Below are positions 1 through 10,010 of a stretch of DNA of 64,000 bases, one piece after another. The stretch spans positions 120,754 to 184,753 of the forward strand of contig NZ_JANQJQ010000004.1 in NCBI RefSeq assembly GCF_028281565.1. Direction: 5' to 3'. The number at the start of each line of letters is the position of its first letter. Position 1 is the stretch's first letter. Made by a program: the position numbers and the translations under genes. The notes beneath the pieces were generated by a model. It saw only the letters and a list, made by a program, of their open reading frames with translations, was not told where the DNA came from and searched no databases. Source of the DNA: Seonamhaeicola sp. (GTDB lineage Bacteria > Bacteroidota > Bacteroidia > Flavobacteriales > Flavobacteriaceae).

Positions 1-2
1 AA

Positions 3-1316
3 ATGAAAAAATTAGGTTATGAAACAGCACTTATCGGCCATTACGATTTTACCGCTACACCTAATTTTGATTATTATAACATCTTGGCGCATACCGGAAA
101 TCAGGAATCCAGTTTTAATCCCTGGTTAACCGAAAATAGCCCAAAGTACAGTCCCGGAACCGATTATATGAAAAGGAAGCAATATAAGGGGCATAGTTCT
201 GATGTTATAACGGATTTAGCTATAGATTGGTTAAAACATAAAAGAGACCCCCATAAACCGTTTATACTATTTCATCAATTCAAAGCAGCGGAAAACAATT
301 TTGATTTCGCCCCGCGCTACAAAGACTATTTGGACAATTCCTATGTTCCCGAACCAGCCAGTTTATATCACAATGGAAATAACGGTTCTATAGCCACCAG
401 GGGCAAAAATGACTCCTTAGTGCACCTAATAGGCACCTCACTGTCCGGTAGAAATAAAGGAGATCTTATCTGGACCAGAACTCCAGATACCTCCCCTACC
501 GCATCTAATACCAAAGTCCAATCCACCGACACTTTTATTGATAATGAACACAGGCACCAAACTTACCAGGCATACACTAAAAATTATTTGCGGTATATCA
601 AAGGCATTGATGATAACGTCGCCCGATTGTTATTATATTTAAAGGAAGCCGGTTTGGATGAAAACACCATAATCATTTACACCAGTGACCGGGGCATCAT
701 GCTTGGAGAGCACGATTATATTGATACGTCCTGGATGTATGAAGAATCTATTAGAATTCCATTTTTCATAAAATACCCTGAAAAAATAAAACCGGGTCTT
801 AAAACCGATGCCATCGTCAATAATACCGATTTTGCCCCAACCATAATAGAGTTGGCAGGAGGCGCCACTCCCGAATACATGCAGGGGCATAGTTTCAAAC
901 ACATTCTGGAAACAGGCGAAGAACCTAAAGGTTGGCAGCAATCCACTTATTATAGAAATTGGACGCATATGACTCCCAACCACAATAACCCTGCACATTT
1001 TGGCATAAGAACCAAAAAGCACAAACTCATTTTCTTCTACGGAAAAGACAGGACCAATGGTAACAACCCAAAGCACCAACAACATAAGGATAGTTCAAAA
1101 AACAAAACAGTTGCGAATACGCCCGTAGCCTGGGAGCTCTATGACCTAAAAAAAGATCCCGAAGAAATGAATAACATATACTATAATCCGGAATACAAGG
1201 ATATTATCAGCGATTTAAAAAAACAATTGATCGCAAAAAGAAAACAGTTAAATGAAGAGGATTTTGAGACTTTCCCCCACATTCAAAAGATAATTGATCA
1301 ACATTGGAATGATTAA
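3..1316 (+). CDS. S1-family sulfatase, N-terminus cut by window edge
   Basis: The 437 visible residues match the middle and C-terminal part of a formylglycine-dependent (S1) sulfatase. The first in-window ATG opens on MKKLGYETALIGHYDF, which corresponds to the family's internal GYxTxxIGKWH segment, so the true start lies before base 1. The CxPSR formylglycine motif and the first metal-binding Asp pair are therefore not visible. Near residues 218-253, the stretch TIIIYTSDRGIMLGEHD matches the conserved second metal-binding region (usually SDHG; here DRG). A C-terminal ELYDLKKDPEEMNN segment is also typical of the family. It probably removes sulfate esters from an algal polysaccharide in the periplasm. 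It converges on the HTCS gene with a 14-bp gap. Family is certain; substrate is unknown. Confidence 0.9.
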   Translation: MKKLGYETALIGHYDFTATPNFDYYNILAHTGNQESSFNPWLTENSPKYSPGTDYMKRKQYKGHSSDVITDLAIDWLKHKRDPHKPFILFHQFKAAENNFDFAPRYKDYLDNSYVPEPASLYHNGNNGSIATRGKNDSLVHLIGTSLSGRNKGDLIWTRTPDTSPTASNTKVQSTDTFIDNEHRHQTYQAYTKNYLRYIKGIDDNVARLLLYLKEAGLDENTIIIYTSDRGIMLGEHDYIDTSWMYEESIRIPFFIKYPEKIKPGLKTDAIVNNTDFAPTIIELAGGATPEYMQGHSFKHILETGEEPKGWQQSTYYRNWTHMTPNHNNPAHFGIRTKKHKLIFFYGKDRTNGNNPKHQQHKDSSKNKTVANTPVAWELYDLKKDPEEMNNIYYNPEYKDIISDLKKQLIAKRKQLNEEDFETFPHIQKIIDQHWND

Positions 1317-1330
1317 AAGCCTCTAAAGAT

Positions 1331-4300
1331 TTACTCTTCCTTTAAGTCCTCTTTTAAATCCGGGACTGATTTTTGCGAATTTTTCCCCACATATTCACTA
1401 GGCACCACACCAAACTGTTTTTTAAAGCATTTAGAAAAATAGGACGCGGTATTAAAGCCCGTCATAAACATAATTTCCTTAACAGAGTAGTCACTTTGTT
1501 CAAAAAGCTGAACCGCTCTTTTCAATTTAATATTCCTTACAAACTCACTTGGGGAAAGCCCTGTAATTTCTTTAAACTTAACGAACATACCACTTCGGCT
1601 ATGCCCCATTTCTTTTACCAGCATTTCCACATTAAAATCAGGATTCATCATGTTTTCTTCCACGATATTAATAGCTTTTTGAAGAAACTTTTCGTCCATG
1701 GTCGTTACGGTGACCTCTTTAGGCTGCAGGTTTATCTCCCTGTTAAAACGTTTTCTTAAATCGTTTCGTTGCTTTACGATATTTGATAGTTTTAGCTCAA
1801 GCAGTTCTATGTCAAAAGGTTTGCGTATATAATCATCCGCACCAACTTTAGCGCCCTGGATTTCACTTTCCTGGGAGGACTTTGCCGTTAACATGATTAC
1901 CGGTATATGGCTTGTATCAATCTGCGTTTTTAAAGTTTTACATAATTCATAACCATCCATGACCGGCATTAAAACATCTGTTAAAATGATACTTGGTTTT
2001 AGTTTATTGGCCAGTTCCAGCCCCATTTTACCATTATCTGCCTCAAAAACCTCATAGTCCCCGGATAGTGCATCCTTAATAAAACTTCTGATTTCGTCAT
2101 TGTCATCAACAACCAATAAGACCGGGGACGATGATTTTCTATTTGAAAAATCCTGATCAATAAGTTCATCATTAAAGCTTATGGCTGCTATCTCAGATTC
2201 TGAGGACCGTACAAGAAAATCAACATCATCAGCTGTTTTAATTACAATTTCAGGAATATCGGCATAAGCCTCTTTATTCATAGGTAGCTGTACTGTAAAA
2301 ACAGTTTCTACATGGGGTTCACTTTTAACATCTATGGTCCCCTGGTGTAAAAGCACTAAATTTTTAGTAAACGAAAGTCCAATGCCGGCCCCTTGTTGTT
2401 TTTTCCTTTCGGTACTATTCTCCGTATGGAACCTGTCAAAAATGCTTGCGATCCTGTTTTCTGCAATACCACTGCCATTGTCCTTAACCTTAATGACCGC
2501 ATAATCTTTATCGTCAATAGAAATATCTACCTCAACCTTACCTCTTTTCCCTGTAAATTTAAAGGCGTTCGATAATAAGTTAAACATGATTTTCTCCAGG
2601 GCATCATGATCAAACCAGGACGCTATGGTTTCCTCTTTGGAATACACATTGAATACAATGTCCTGTTTTTGTGCTAAAAACTGAAATGGCTCACAGATTT
2701 CCTTCACAAACCCCAGTAAATTGCTTTTCCTTAGAACCAATTTCATTTTCCCCTGATTAAGTTTTCTAAAGTCCAGCAATTGATTAACCAATCGCAACAG
2801 GTATTCTGTGTTTTTATACATCCGCGTGTATTGCTTTTGAACGGCTTCTTCATCCAGATTACGGCTGTTTTTACGCAAATACTTTAAGGGGCCCTTGATC
2901 AGCGTTAAAGGGGTTCTAAACTCATGGGAAATATTGGTAAAAAACTCGAGTTTCATTCGGTTCAACTCATCATTTTTTTCTTTCTCCATATGTTCCAATT
3001 CCAACTGGTGTTTCTTTGTAGTTTTGATAATGGTAAAGCGCCTGTATACTAACAATAAACCAATAATAAATAATGAGTAGAGGAGAAATGCGAAATTGGT
3101 TTGCCAAAAGGGCGGTTTGATACGTATTTTAATCTGTGATGGTGCTGTTCCCCAAACACCATCATTATTGGATGCCTTTACTTTTAAGGTATAATTACCG
3201 GAACTTAAATTGGTATATGTAGCAAAACGCTTACCCGCACCGGTATAAACCCAATCTTCATCAAACCCCTCCAGCATATAGGCAAACTTGTTCTTATTGG
3301 GTGCGGCAAAATGCAGCGCTGCAAATTCAAAAGAAAAGCTGTTTTCATTATACTTTAGCGTTAGTTCTTGTGTTTTACTTATGACTTTGTCCAGTACAAC
3401 CCTTCTATTAACGACCTCGCCTACCCCAATCTCTTTGTTCGAAATTGAAAAACTTGTTATTATAGGTTTGGCCTCAATATCATTATCAATAATATTTTCA
3501 GGAAAAAAGGCATTAAAACCGTTTACGCCACCAAATAGCATTTCACCATTGGATTTTTTTAAACAGGCCAATTCCTGAAATTCATCACTCTGCAAACCAT
3601 CATTTTCGTCATAATTTTTAAAGGTTTCTTCAATAGGATCAAACTTGGAAAGCCCTTTATTGGTTGACAACCAAAGGTTACCGTCTTTATCTTCCAAAAT
3701 CCCCTTGATAACATTGTTTGGTAGGCCGTCAATATCTAAATAGACCAAAAATTTATCGGCTTCTCCGTTAACACCCGGAATGTATTTGTTAAGTCCACCA
3801 CCAAAGGTCCCTATCCAGATGGTGCCATCTTTACTCTCATAAAGTGACAGGATATAATTATGACTTATGCTATTCGGATCATTTGGTGCTTTTCTATAAA
3901 CCTCAAATTTCGGATCTTTATTGAGCGCTTCATCCGGAATAAGTTTTGACAACCCATTACTGGTAGCAAACCAGATATTCCCATGGCTATCCTGTAAAAT
4001 GTCCCGTATAATATTGCTGGAAATACTGTAAGGATTATTTCTATTGTTTACTAATAAGTCCTTTTTATAACTATTTGAATTTTGGTAATAAGCCCATCTG
4101 TGCAGGCCTTCATCATAAGTTCCTATCCACAAATTCTTATGACGGTCTTCCAATAACGAAAAAACGCTACTCCTAATTTCCTCGATCCCTATGATCCCTT
4201 CAGCATCCACCTTTAACGGATCCGTAATATCCAATTCAAAGAGCCCGGGAAAAGCTTCGGTCCCAAGTAACAATAGCTTTTTATTGTTCCGTTCTATTTC

Positions 4301-5569
4301 TATAATGTCAAAGGGCTTGGAGGGGCTGTTAAATTTTATAAAACTGTATTCGGATGCGCCTTCCTTTTGCTTTGGAAGCATATTTAATCCGCCCCCTTCG
4401 GTACCAATCCATAACGTGCCATTGCTATCTTCGTACATGGACCTTATTTTATCGTAGCTCAGACTCTCCTCGGCACTGGTCTTTTTTACATGTACAAACT
4501 GTTTTCTATTGGGATCCAATTTATTGACACCACCCCCGTTGGTTCCTACCCATATGATACCTGTTCGATCTTTATATAAAGACTTTACGATATCCTTAGT
4601 AAGACTAAAAGGATTTTTCGGATTGTACCTATAGGCCTCGACCAAAACCGGAAGGTCATTATTGGGAGCGTTATCAAAAAGCCGCAAACCTGAATTAGTA
4701 CCAACCCATAATCTATTGTCATCCACTAACAAGGAACCACAAAAGGCACTATTAACGAACCGAACCCTACCTGAAGGCTGATTTAAATTAAGCTTATACA
4801 GTCCAGACACTGTCCCCACAAATAAATTACCACGCCCGTCTTCCGCTATACTTCTAACAGAAGTACTCGACATCCCAACGTCCTGATTCACCAGACGCAG
4901 ATAGGTACTACCATCACTGCGCTCAGATAATTTATATAATCCATAGGCTCCTCCTACCCAAATATTATTTTTGCTGTCTTCAAAAACTGTATAAATAAAA
5001 TTGGCTATATAATCCGTAGAATTTTCCTGGTCATTAAGGGCAAAGCGTTTAAAAACCACTTCCTCCTCATTATGAAAACCGGTTAAATCCAACAAATTCA
5101 GGCCATCCTTGGTACCAACCCATAACCTGTTCTTACTGTCTCTATAAACATAGCTAACCTGATTGTTGCTAAGACTTTTCTTGTTACCGGATTCGTGCTT
5201 AAAATGGGAAAACCGCTCTAAAGATTGATTAAAACAATTTAAACCTTCACCGGTAGTCCCGATCCATAAATTCCCATTGTCATCACTGGTTATAGTAAAA
5301 ATTAAATTACTGGTTAGACTATTGGGGTTGTTACGTTCTAAGTTATAAATGGTAAAGTCATATCCGTCATATTTGTTAAGGCCATCATGCGTCCCAAACC
5401 ACATAAAACCTTGATGATCCTGATATATACAGTTTACATCGTTTTGGGACAATCCATTTCCTGAGCTTATATGCTCGAAATAAGCTGAATTTTGTGCGAA
5501 GATTTTATAGTAGTTGCATACTAATAGTAAAAAAAGCACTAAACAAACCTTTGTAACATTCTTTTCCAT
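1331..5569 (-). CDS. Hybrid two-component system sensor/regulator (HTCS)
   Basis: This one-polypeptide sensor and transcription regulator is typical of Bacteroidota PULs. I chose the start at 5569 (MEKNVTKVCLVLFLLLV) because a signal peptide follows at once; the frame is open upstream to 5665 but that extension is not signal-like. The protein is 1412 aa. In order it has about a dozen two-bladed propeller repeats of the type WFGTxDGLNKYD/WIGTxGGGLN, a Y_Y_Y domain, a TM helix near residues 825-850, HisKA (NISHEFRTPLTLIKG, His near residue 880), HATPase, a receiver with ILTDVLMPVMDGYE (Asp near 1195), and a C-terminal AraC HTH (GFNTASYFSKCFKKQFG). It probably senses an oligosaccharide in the periplasm and activates the adjacent minus-strand enzyme genes. 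It lies downstream of that operon beyond a terminator. Confidence 0.95.
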   Translation of the reverse strand: MEKNVTKVCLVLFLLLVCNYYKIFAQNSAYFEHISSGNGLSQNDVNCIYQDHQGFMWFGTHDGLNKYDGYDFTIYNLERNNPNSLTSNLIFTITSDDNGNLWIGTTGEGLNCFNQSLERFSHFKHESGNKKSLSNNQVSYVYRDSKNRLWVGTKDGLNLLDLTGFHNEEEVVFKRFALNDQENSTDYIANFIYTVFEDSKNNIWVGGAYGLYKLSERSDGSTYLRLVNQDVGMSSTSVRSIAEDGRGNLFVGTVSGLYKLNLNQPSGRVRFVNSAFCGSLLVDDNRLWVGTNSGLRLFDNAPNNDLPVLVEAYRYNPKNPFSLTKDIVKSLYKDRTGIIWVGTNGGGVNKLDPNRKQFVHVKKTSAEESLSYDKIRSMYEDSNGTLWIGTEGGGLNMLPKQKEGASEYSFIKFNSPSKPFDIIEIERNNKKLLLLGTEAFPGLFELDITDPLKVDAEGIIGIEEIRSSVFSLLEDRHKNLWIGTYDEGLHRWAYYQNSNSYKKDLLVNNRNNPYSISSNIIRDILQDSHGNIWFATSNGLSKLIPDEALNKDPKFEVYRKAPNDPNSISHNYILSLYESKDGTIWIGTFGGGLNKYIPGVNGEADKFLVYLDIDGLPNNVIKGILEDKDGNLWLSTNKGLSKFDPIEETFKNYDENDGLQSDEFQELACLKKSNGEMLFGGVNGFNAFFPENIIDNDIEAKPIITSFSISNKEIGVGEVVNRRVVLDKVISKTQELTLKYNENSFSFEFAALHFAAPNKNKFAYMLEGFDEDWVYTGAGKRFATYTNLSSGNYTLKVKASNNDGVWGTAPSQIKIRIKPPFWQTNFAFLLYSLFIIGLLLVYRRFTIIKTTKKHQLELEHMEKEKNDELNRMKLEFFTNISHEFRTPLTLIKGPLKYLRKNSRNLDEEAVQKQYTRMYKNTEYLLRLVNQLLDFRKLNQGKMKLVLRKSNLLGFVKEICEPFQFLAQKQDIVFNVYSKEETIASWFDHDALEKIMFNLLSNAFKFTGKRGKVEVDISIDDKDYAVIKVKDNGSGIAENRIASIFDRFHTENSTERKKQQGAGIGLSFTKNLVLLHQGTIDVKSEPHVETVFTVQLPMNKEAYADIPEIVIKTADDVDFLVRSSESEIAAISFNDELIDQDFSNRKSSSPVLLVVDDNDEIRSFIKDALSGDYEVFEADNGKMGLELANKLKPSIILTDVLMPVMDGYELCKTLKTQIDTSHIPVIMLTAKSSQESEIQGAKVGADDYIRKPFDIELLELKLSNIVKQRNDLRKRFNREINLQPKEVTVTTMDEKFLQKAINIVEENMMNPDFNVEMLVKEMGHSRSGMFVKFKEITGLSPSEFVRNIKLKRAVQLFEQSDYSVKEIMFMTGFNTASYFSKCFKKQFGVVPSEYVGKNSQKSVPDLKEDLKEE

Positions 5570-5720
5570 TAAATATAAACGCAATATAATTTCTATTTTC
5601 TCAAAGGTATCAAATATTACAAATAAATGTATGTTATTGCACAAACTCCCTAAAAAAATGCACATATGTACAACATTTAGACCTTAAAAGCATTATGAGG
5701 ATTTAAATAAGACAAAAAAA

Positions 5721-5749
5721 CAACCCTAAACACGTTGTGCTTAGGGTTG
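5721..5749 (-). terminator. Rho-independent (possibly bidirectional) terminator after the GH117 gene
   Basis: A perfect 9-bp inverted repeat (CAACCCTAA at 5721-5729, TTAGGGTTG at 5741-5749) has an 11-nt loop. An A-run lies to its left (T-run on the minus transcript) and a T-run to its right. It sits between the end of the GH117 gene and the start of the HTCS gene, so it should end the long minus-strand PUL transcript and separate it from the regulator. Confidence 0.8.
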
Positions 5750-5791
5750 AAACTTTTTTACAGCTAACGGGTTATTTTAGTAACCTTTAGA

Positions 5792-7108
5792 CTACTCTTT
5801 TAGTTCTTTATTGGCCTTAGTTATTCTTTCCCGTTGCTCTTTACTTAAACCATGTCTGTACAAGGTTTCTATTTTAGGTTTATTATGGTGTCTTTTCATT
5901 CTGGGGTCGTGAACATCCAGACTGAGGTCACAATCAAATCTCAATAAGACGGCATGATTTTTTTTCCAATTGCCATGAGGCACTGTAAAATGGGATATTC
6001 CCCAGGTGATACCTCTTCCGTCTGTGGTATTTGTAAATACATCAGGAATAAATGGTCCTGCAGCATCCGGCATCATTTCCACAGTAGCGGCCACATCAAA
6101 GTTCACCCAATCCTTAGCATATTGAATGGTGTTCATCTCATTCCCATCCCTTATAGCAAATGCGGCCACTCCTTCTTTAAAAGGGAACAGAGTTGTTTCA
6201 TGACCGGAATTCATAATAGGATTCAAGGGGTGCTTTTCAAATGGCCCAAGCGGATTGTCAGCTATAGCTAATCCATGCATACGTACCGTTTGTGTGGTAT
6301 CACTTCTTCCGAAATCTGATTTGTAATATAAATAAACCTTACCGTCGTGGACCATAGGATATGGGTCATGAATGGAATATTGGTCCCATTCCCCGGGTGC
6401 TCCATTAGGAATCACATCTTTATTATAGGGTATCCATGGCCCATCCGGTGAATCGGCATACGATACAGCTACCGGACAATTATCACCGCCATTTTTACCC
6501 GGAGCTACGGAAAATGCCTGATAATATAAATAGTATTTCCCTTCCCAAACTAAAATATCAGTAGTTGTTACGGAACGATGTCCAAGGTTTGGTTTTTCAG
6601 CCCGAGGCACAGCTACGCCCTGCTCTTCCCATGTAAATCCATCTTCTGAGGTTGCGTAAAAAATATCGGCTAAATCCCAATCTGCCGAAGGAATACTATC
6701 GCTACTTAAATGGGCATTTGACACCCCTACAGGTGCTGCCGATGTTTCACGATGTGTGTACCACATGTAGTATTTACCATTGGCGAAAATCACTTTGGAT
6801 GGGTCCCGACGTGTAATAGTGCCATCACCACCATTATAATCAAATCCCTTAAGCCTGGTATATTTAAATTGTGTAAACAACTCATTGGTTTCCTGGCGAG
6901 GCCCCATATAAGCATCATAATTTCTTTCTAATGCTGCACTTAAAGGACGATTAGGTTTTGTTTCAGGCAACATATAAGGGAAAGCACCTTCAACCTTCTC
7001 TTCATTCGAGCTTGTTTCTTTTTTCGCATCTGAACATGACACTATAAGGCTGATAGCAAATAGTATCAAAACAAAGGTTTTCAATTCAAAATTAAAATTA
7101 AATGTCAT
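5792..7108 (-). CDS. GH117-like alpha-1,3-anhydrogalactosidase lipoprotein
   Basis: This 438-aa protein has a lipoprotein signal (lipobox Cys at residue 25 after LIVS), so it is probably membrane-anchored. The body looks like a five-bladed beta-propeller with family GH117-like features: TRRDPSKVIFANGKYYMWYT (Asp near residue 102), DIFYATSEDGFTWEEQG, and SIHDPYPMVHDGKVYLYYKS. A conserved NSGHETTLFPF segment carries a His. Known GH117 enzymes release 3,6-anhydro-L-galactose from the non-reducing end of neoagaro-oligosaccharides. The gene is last in the minus-strand operon, 14 bp after the T9SS beta-helix gene and just before a terminator. A relative acting on another anhydrogalactan is possible. 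Family assignment comes from motif recognition, not a search. Confidence 0.82.
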   Translation of the reverse strand: MTFNFNFELKTFVLILFAISLIVSCSDAKKETSSNEEKVEGAFPYMLPETKPNRPLSAALERNYDAYMGPRQETNELFTQFKYTRLKGFDYNGGDGTITRRDPSKVIFANGKYYMWYTHRETSAAPVGVSNAHLSSDSIPSADWDLADIFYATSEDGFTWEEQGVAVPRAEKPNLGHRSVTTTDILVWEGKYYLYYQAFSVAPGKNGGDNCPVAVSYADSPDGPWIPYNKDVIPNGAPGEWDQYSIHDPYPMVHDGKVYLYYKSDFGRSDTTQTVRMHGLAIADNPLGPFEKHPLNPIMNSGHETTLFPFKEGVAAFAIRDGNEMNTIQYAKDWVNFDVAATVEMMPDAAGPFIPDVFTNTTDGRGITWGISHFTVPHGNWKKNHAVLLRFDCDLSLDVHDPRMKRHHNKPKIETLYRHGLSKEQRERITKANKELKE

Positions 7109-7122
7109 GATTAGTTTAAGTT

Positions 7123-10008
7123 TTAGTTCTTAATGATTTTGAAGTTCACTGGTTTATCCAACAATAATTTTGCAAAATACATGCCTGAGGTCTTTCCGTT
7201 TAGATTAAGCTGAATTTCCCCGGAATGAATGATATATATTTCTGAAGATATTAATTGCCCACGGATGTCATAAATTTCTATTGGAATGTTACCTTCCTGT
7301 ATTGGTAAAGTAATTTTAAACACTCCCGATGTTGGATTTGGAAAAGGCCTAACATTTGAATAAAAATCAACAGACTGTATTAACTCGCCTTCGCAATCTT
7401 TATCTGTTTTCACTTTTACCGTATCCCCTTGATTTACATGAACCGCGAAAGATGGCGACATGGTTTCCAGAACTTGAGAGTTATTTATCCATACTTTATA
7501 AGGTGCTGTTCCGTTTGTTACATTTACCGCAAGTTGATTACTTTTTAAAACAGATTTTAGAGTTATCGCCTCTGCTTCGCCTACCTGAACCGTAAAACAT
7601 TGGCTTTCCGGTTTTCCTTTAATGTTAATACAAATGTCGTAATCCCCCGGGGCGACATTCTCAAAAGCTCTTTCATTTGTAAACTCATAAGTATTTCCGT
7701 CAAAACTTACTTCATAATCAGCTCCAAAACTAGGAACGATACTCAAGGATCCATTGTTTTTATTTGGGCATGTTTCAGAAGTAGCGGCAATAGTAAACTT
7801 CACGTTCAATACGGAAATAGCCTGTTCCAAAAACTCAGGAACAACTAATGTAGATCCTGCATTTAAAACTCTGTTGCCACCTTCCAATGCACCGCAATCC
7901 GGATTTGAAGAACTGGTAATCCCCGGAATCTCAACACCCGCATTCTTAGCTGCGGAACCGTTAAGCAAAGTAAAATCACCGTTAGGAGCGTCAATAAAGT
8001 TATCTCCCTGGTTATTAAAATCTAATAGTATGTTATTTTGAGGATTGAACTTATAATTATAATTAGAACAATGCGAAGTATATTCATTCCAGTCTGTAGT
8101 CTGTAAGCTAGGACTTGGATTTAAGGAGACCCAGCCCAGGTTTCCTCCTGTAGGACTCAATATTTGACGCACATAACTTAGCCTGTAGATGGACTCGTTC
8201 ATAAATACGTTATTGGCAAAATGTCCATCTTCCATACTTCCAGAAGCGTCCGCTTCAGCCAAGCCTAATTCTGCCCAATTATCTATTTCGATATTCCATA
8301 TACTGCAAAATTCATCATAATTCCATACCGTATTATTATAGTAGTTTACCGGATTTTGCATTCTATTATAACGTGGTCCTAAGTAGAGAAACTCCCCAAC
8401 TTCTTCAATTTCAACTGACCCCATGTAATTATCTGCTTTGAAATTGTAAATGAGATTATGGTGTGCCGTGTAGTTCTCTATATCTTCCATATAAAAAGCA
8501 ACAATTTTAGCTTTATTGTAGTTTCCATCAGATACGGGTAGCCCGGTAACATCATGCACTTTATTATAAGCAATTGTACTTCCTTTTAAATCTATGGAAC
8601 CAATTCTTCCGGTACTTGTCCCTTCTAATGGCCCGGCATCTTCCCCTAATTTCATAGCACCATAAAAATCAGAATCTAAAATATCAACTTTAGCGTCTCC
8701 ACCATCAATTCGAATTTGAAACCTACACGCCTCACCAAAAGTACATTTACTAATACTGGTATTATCTGCCCTATTAACATGAATTCCGGAAGTAAACACG
8801 CCTACCCATCCAAAATCTTCTATAATACAGTTTTCGAAAGTATTATTCTGACCAAATTTCAAGGCAACCATATTACCCCAACTATGCCCTATATAAGTAT
8901 TTTTAACGGTATTATCTGAACTGTTCTCGAAATATATTCCTTTACGGTCTGTATTTCCCTGCCCATATCCATTCGGTGTCCAAAATGGATGTAAGTATCT
9001 AAAAGAGCTTTCGTCAATTGTAGCACTATTAGTTGATTGTGCGTCTACATTTCCTGCCACAAAATTTATCCCATTAATGCTTACACCGCTTGTATTATTT
9101 AAAACAAGTACGCTTTCACGAGTTTGAAGCTCAACCCGACTTTCTTCCAAATTCTCACCTTCCTTTGGAAAATAAAAAAGATTATTCCCTTCTATAAAAA
9201 ATTCTCCGGGAGTATCCACTAAATTTTTATGCAATACAAAACCCCAACTAAATTTAAAACGTGTAGAAGGAATAGCGCCTTCTTTGTACCAATCCGTATT
9301 ATTATGAATGGCTTTAAAGGAAACGGTATTTCCCGAATTTGAAACAATATCACCGTACACGTAATTACGCATTTTACCTGTCATGGCCCTAACAATACCT
9401 CCCGTTAAATCTACATTTGGAAGTGTAGTTTCATCAAAAGTTATTTGACCTGTTGCTTGTACTCCCGCAGGCTTTGATCCATTAATCAAAGGGGCGTACC
9501 CACCATCGTTATTAGGGTAAATCACCTCCATCATTGGATCGATGTTCCTATTAGGGTGTCGTCCCAGTTTTTGTATTTTTCCGTTAACAAATAACTGGCT
9601 ATAATCTGTTTCAATATTTAAACCGGAGATATCAACAACTTTCACTCCCGAGGTCATGCCAGATGCATCAGACCAAGTGCCCGAAACAACCTCCGCCCCG
9701 GTGACCAAGACATATTCATTGTTGAAATTTTTAATAGTTAGATTGTTTTTATTTACTAAAATACGCTCCCTATAAATCCCTTCGTGAACTATAATAATAT
9801 CTCCGCTTGATGCCTGACCAATAGCCTCATTGATGGAATAAACTTTACCGGGGTCTTCAAAAATTGTACCCTGGACCCAGGGAATTTCCGTTGAATAAAC
9901 ATGAATTTGATTTTGAGCTGAAAGCCCTGACAGATTAAAACACAGCAACCCAAATACCAATATTTCTCTCATGATGCCTGGTCGCTTTTTTACGGTTTGT
10001 CTTTTCAT
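7123..10008 (-). CDS. Secreted right-handed parallel beta-helix protein with T9SS sorting domain
   Basis: This 961-aa protein has a signal peptide (LVFGLLCFNLSGLSAQ). A long parallel beta-helix follows, opening with SINEAIGQASSGDIIIVHEG and carrying many Asn-rich rungs (NNTSGVSINGINFVAGNVD, SSDNTVKNTYIGHSWGN). Next come SprB/Ig-like repeats near residues 735-880 and a C-terminal type A sorting domain (PFPNPTSGVFKI, then GMYFAKLL). It is therefore probably exported by the type IX system. Beta-helices of this kind include polysaccharide lyases and GH families acting on galactans, but I could not place it in a CAZy family. The ATG is 2 bp from the GH16 stop, implying coupling; a second Met at residue 13 is an alternative start. 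Confidence 0.85.
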   Translation of the reverse strand: MKRQTVKKRPGIMREILVFGLLCFNLSGLSAQNQIHVYSTEIPWVQGTIFEDPGKVYSINEAIGQASSGDIIIVHEGIYRERILVNKNNLTIKNFNNEYVLVTGAEVVSGTWSDASGMTSGVKVVDISGLNIETDYSQLFVNGKIQKLGRHPNRNIDPMMEVIYPNNDGGYAPLINGSKPAGVQATGQITFDETTLPNVDLTGGIVRAMTGKMRNYVYGDIVSNSGNTVSFKAIHNNTDWYKEGAIPSTRFKFSWGFVLHKNLVDTPGEFFIEGNNLFYFPKEGENLEESRVELQTRESVLVLNNTSGVSINGINFVAGNVDAQSTNSATIDESSFRYLHPFWTPNGYGQGNTDRKGIYFENSSDNTVKNTYIGHSWGNMVALKFGQNNTFENCIIEDFGWVGVFTSGIHVNRADNTSISKCTFGEACRFQIRIDGGDAKVDILDSDFYGAMKLGEDAGPLEGTSTGRIGSIDLKGSTIAYNKVHDVTGLPVSDGNYNKAKIVAFYMEDIENYTAHHNLIYNFKADNYMGSVEIEEVGEFLYLGPRYNRMQNPVNYYNNTVWNYDEFCSIWNIEIDNWAELGLAEADASGSMEDGHFANNVFMNESIYRLSYVRQILSPTGGNLGWVSLNPSPSLQTTDWNEYTSHCSNYNYKFNPQNNILLDFNNQGDNFIDAPNGDFTLLNGSAAKNAGVEIPGITSSSNPDCGALEGGNRVLNAGSTLVVPEFLEQAISVLNVKFTIAATSETCPNKNNGSLSIVPSFGADYEVSFDGNTYEFTNERAFENVAPGDYDICINIKGKPESQCFTVQVGEAEAITLKSVLKSNQLAVNVTNGTAPYKVWINNSQVLETMSPSFAVHVNQGDTVKVKTDKDCEGELIQSVDFYSNVRPFPNPTSGVFKITLPIQEGNIPIEIYDIRGQLISSEIYIIHSGEIQLNLNGKTSGMYFAKLLLDKPVNFKIIKN

Positions 10009-10010
10009 GC

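Noticed and set aside
5570..5665. Upstream extension of the HTCS gene
   Set aside because: The extra 32 codons lack signal-peptide character, whereas MEKNVTKVCLVLFLLLV at 5569 gives a proper one.
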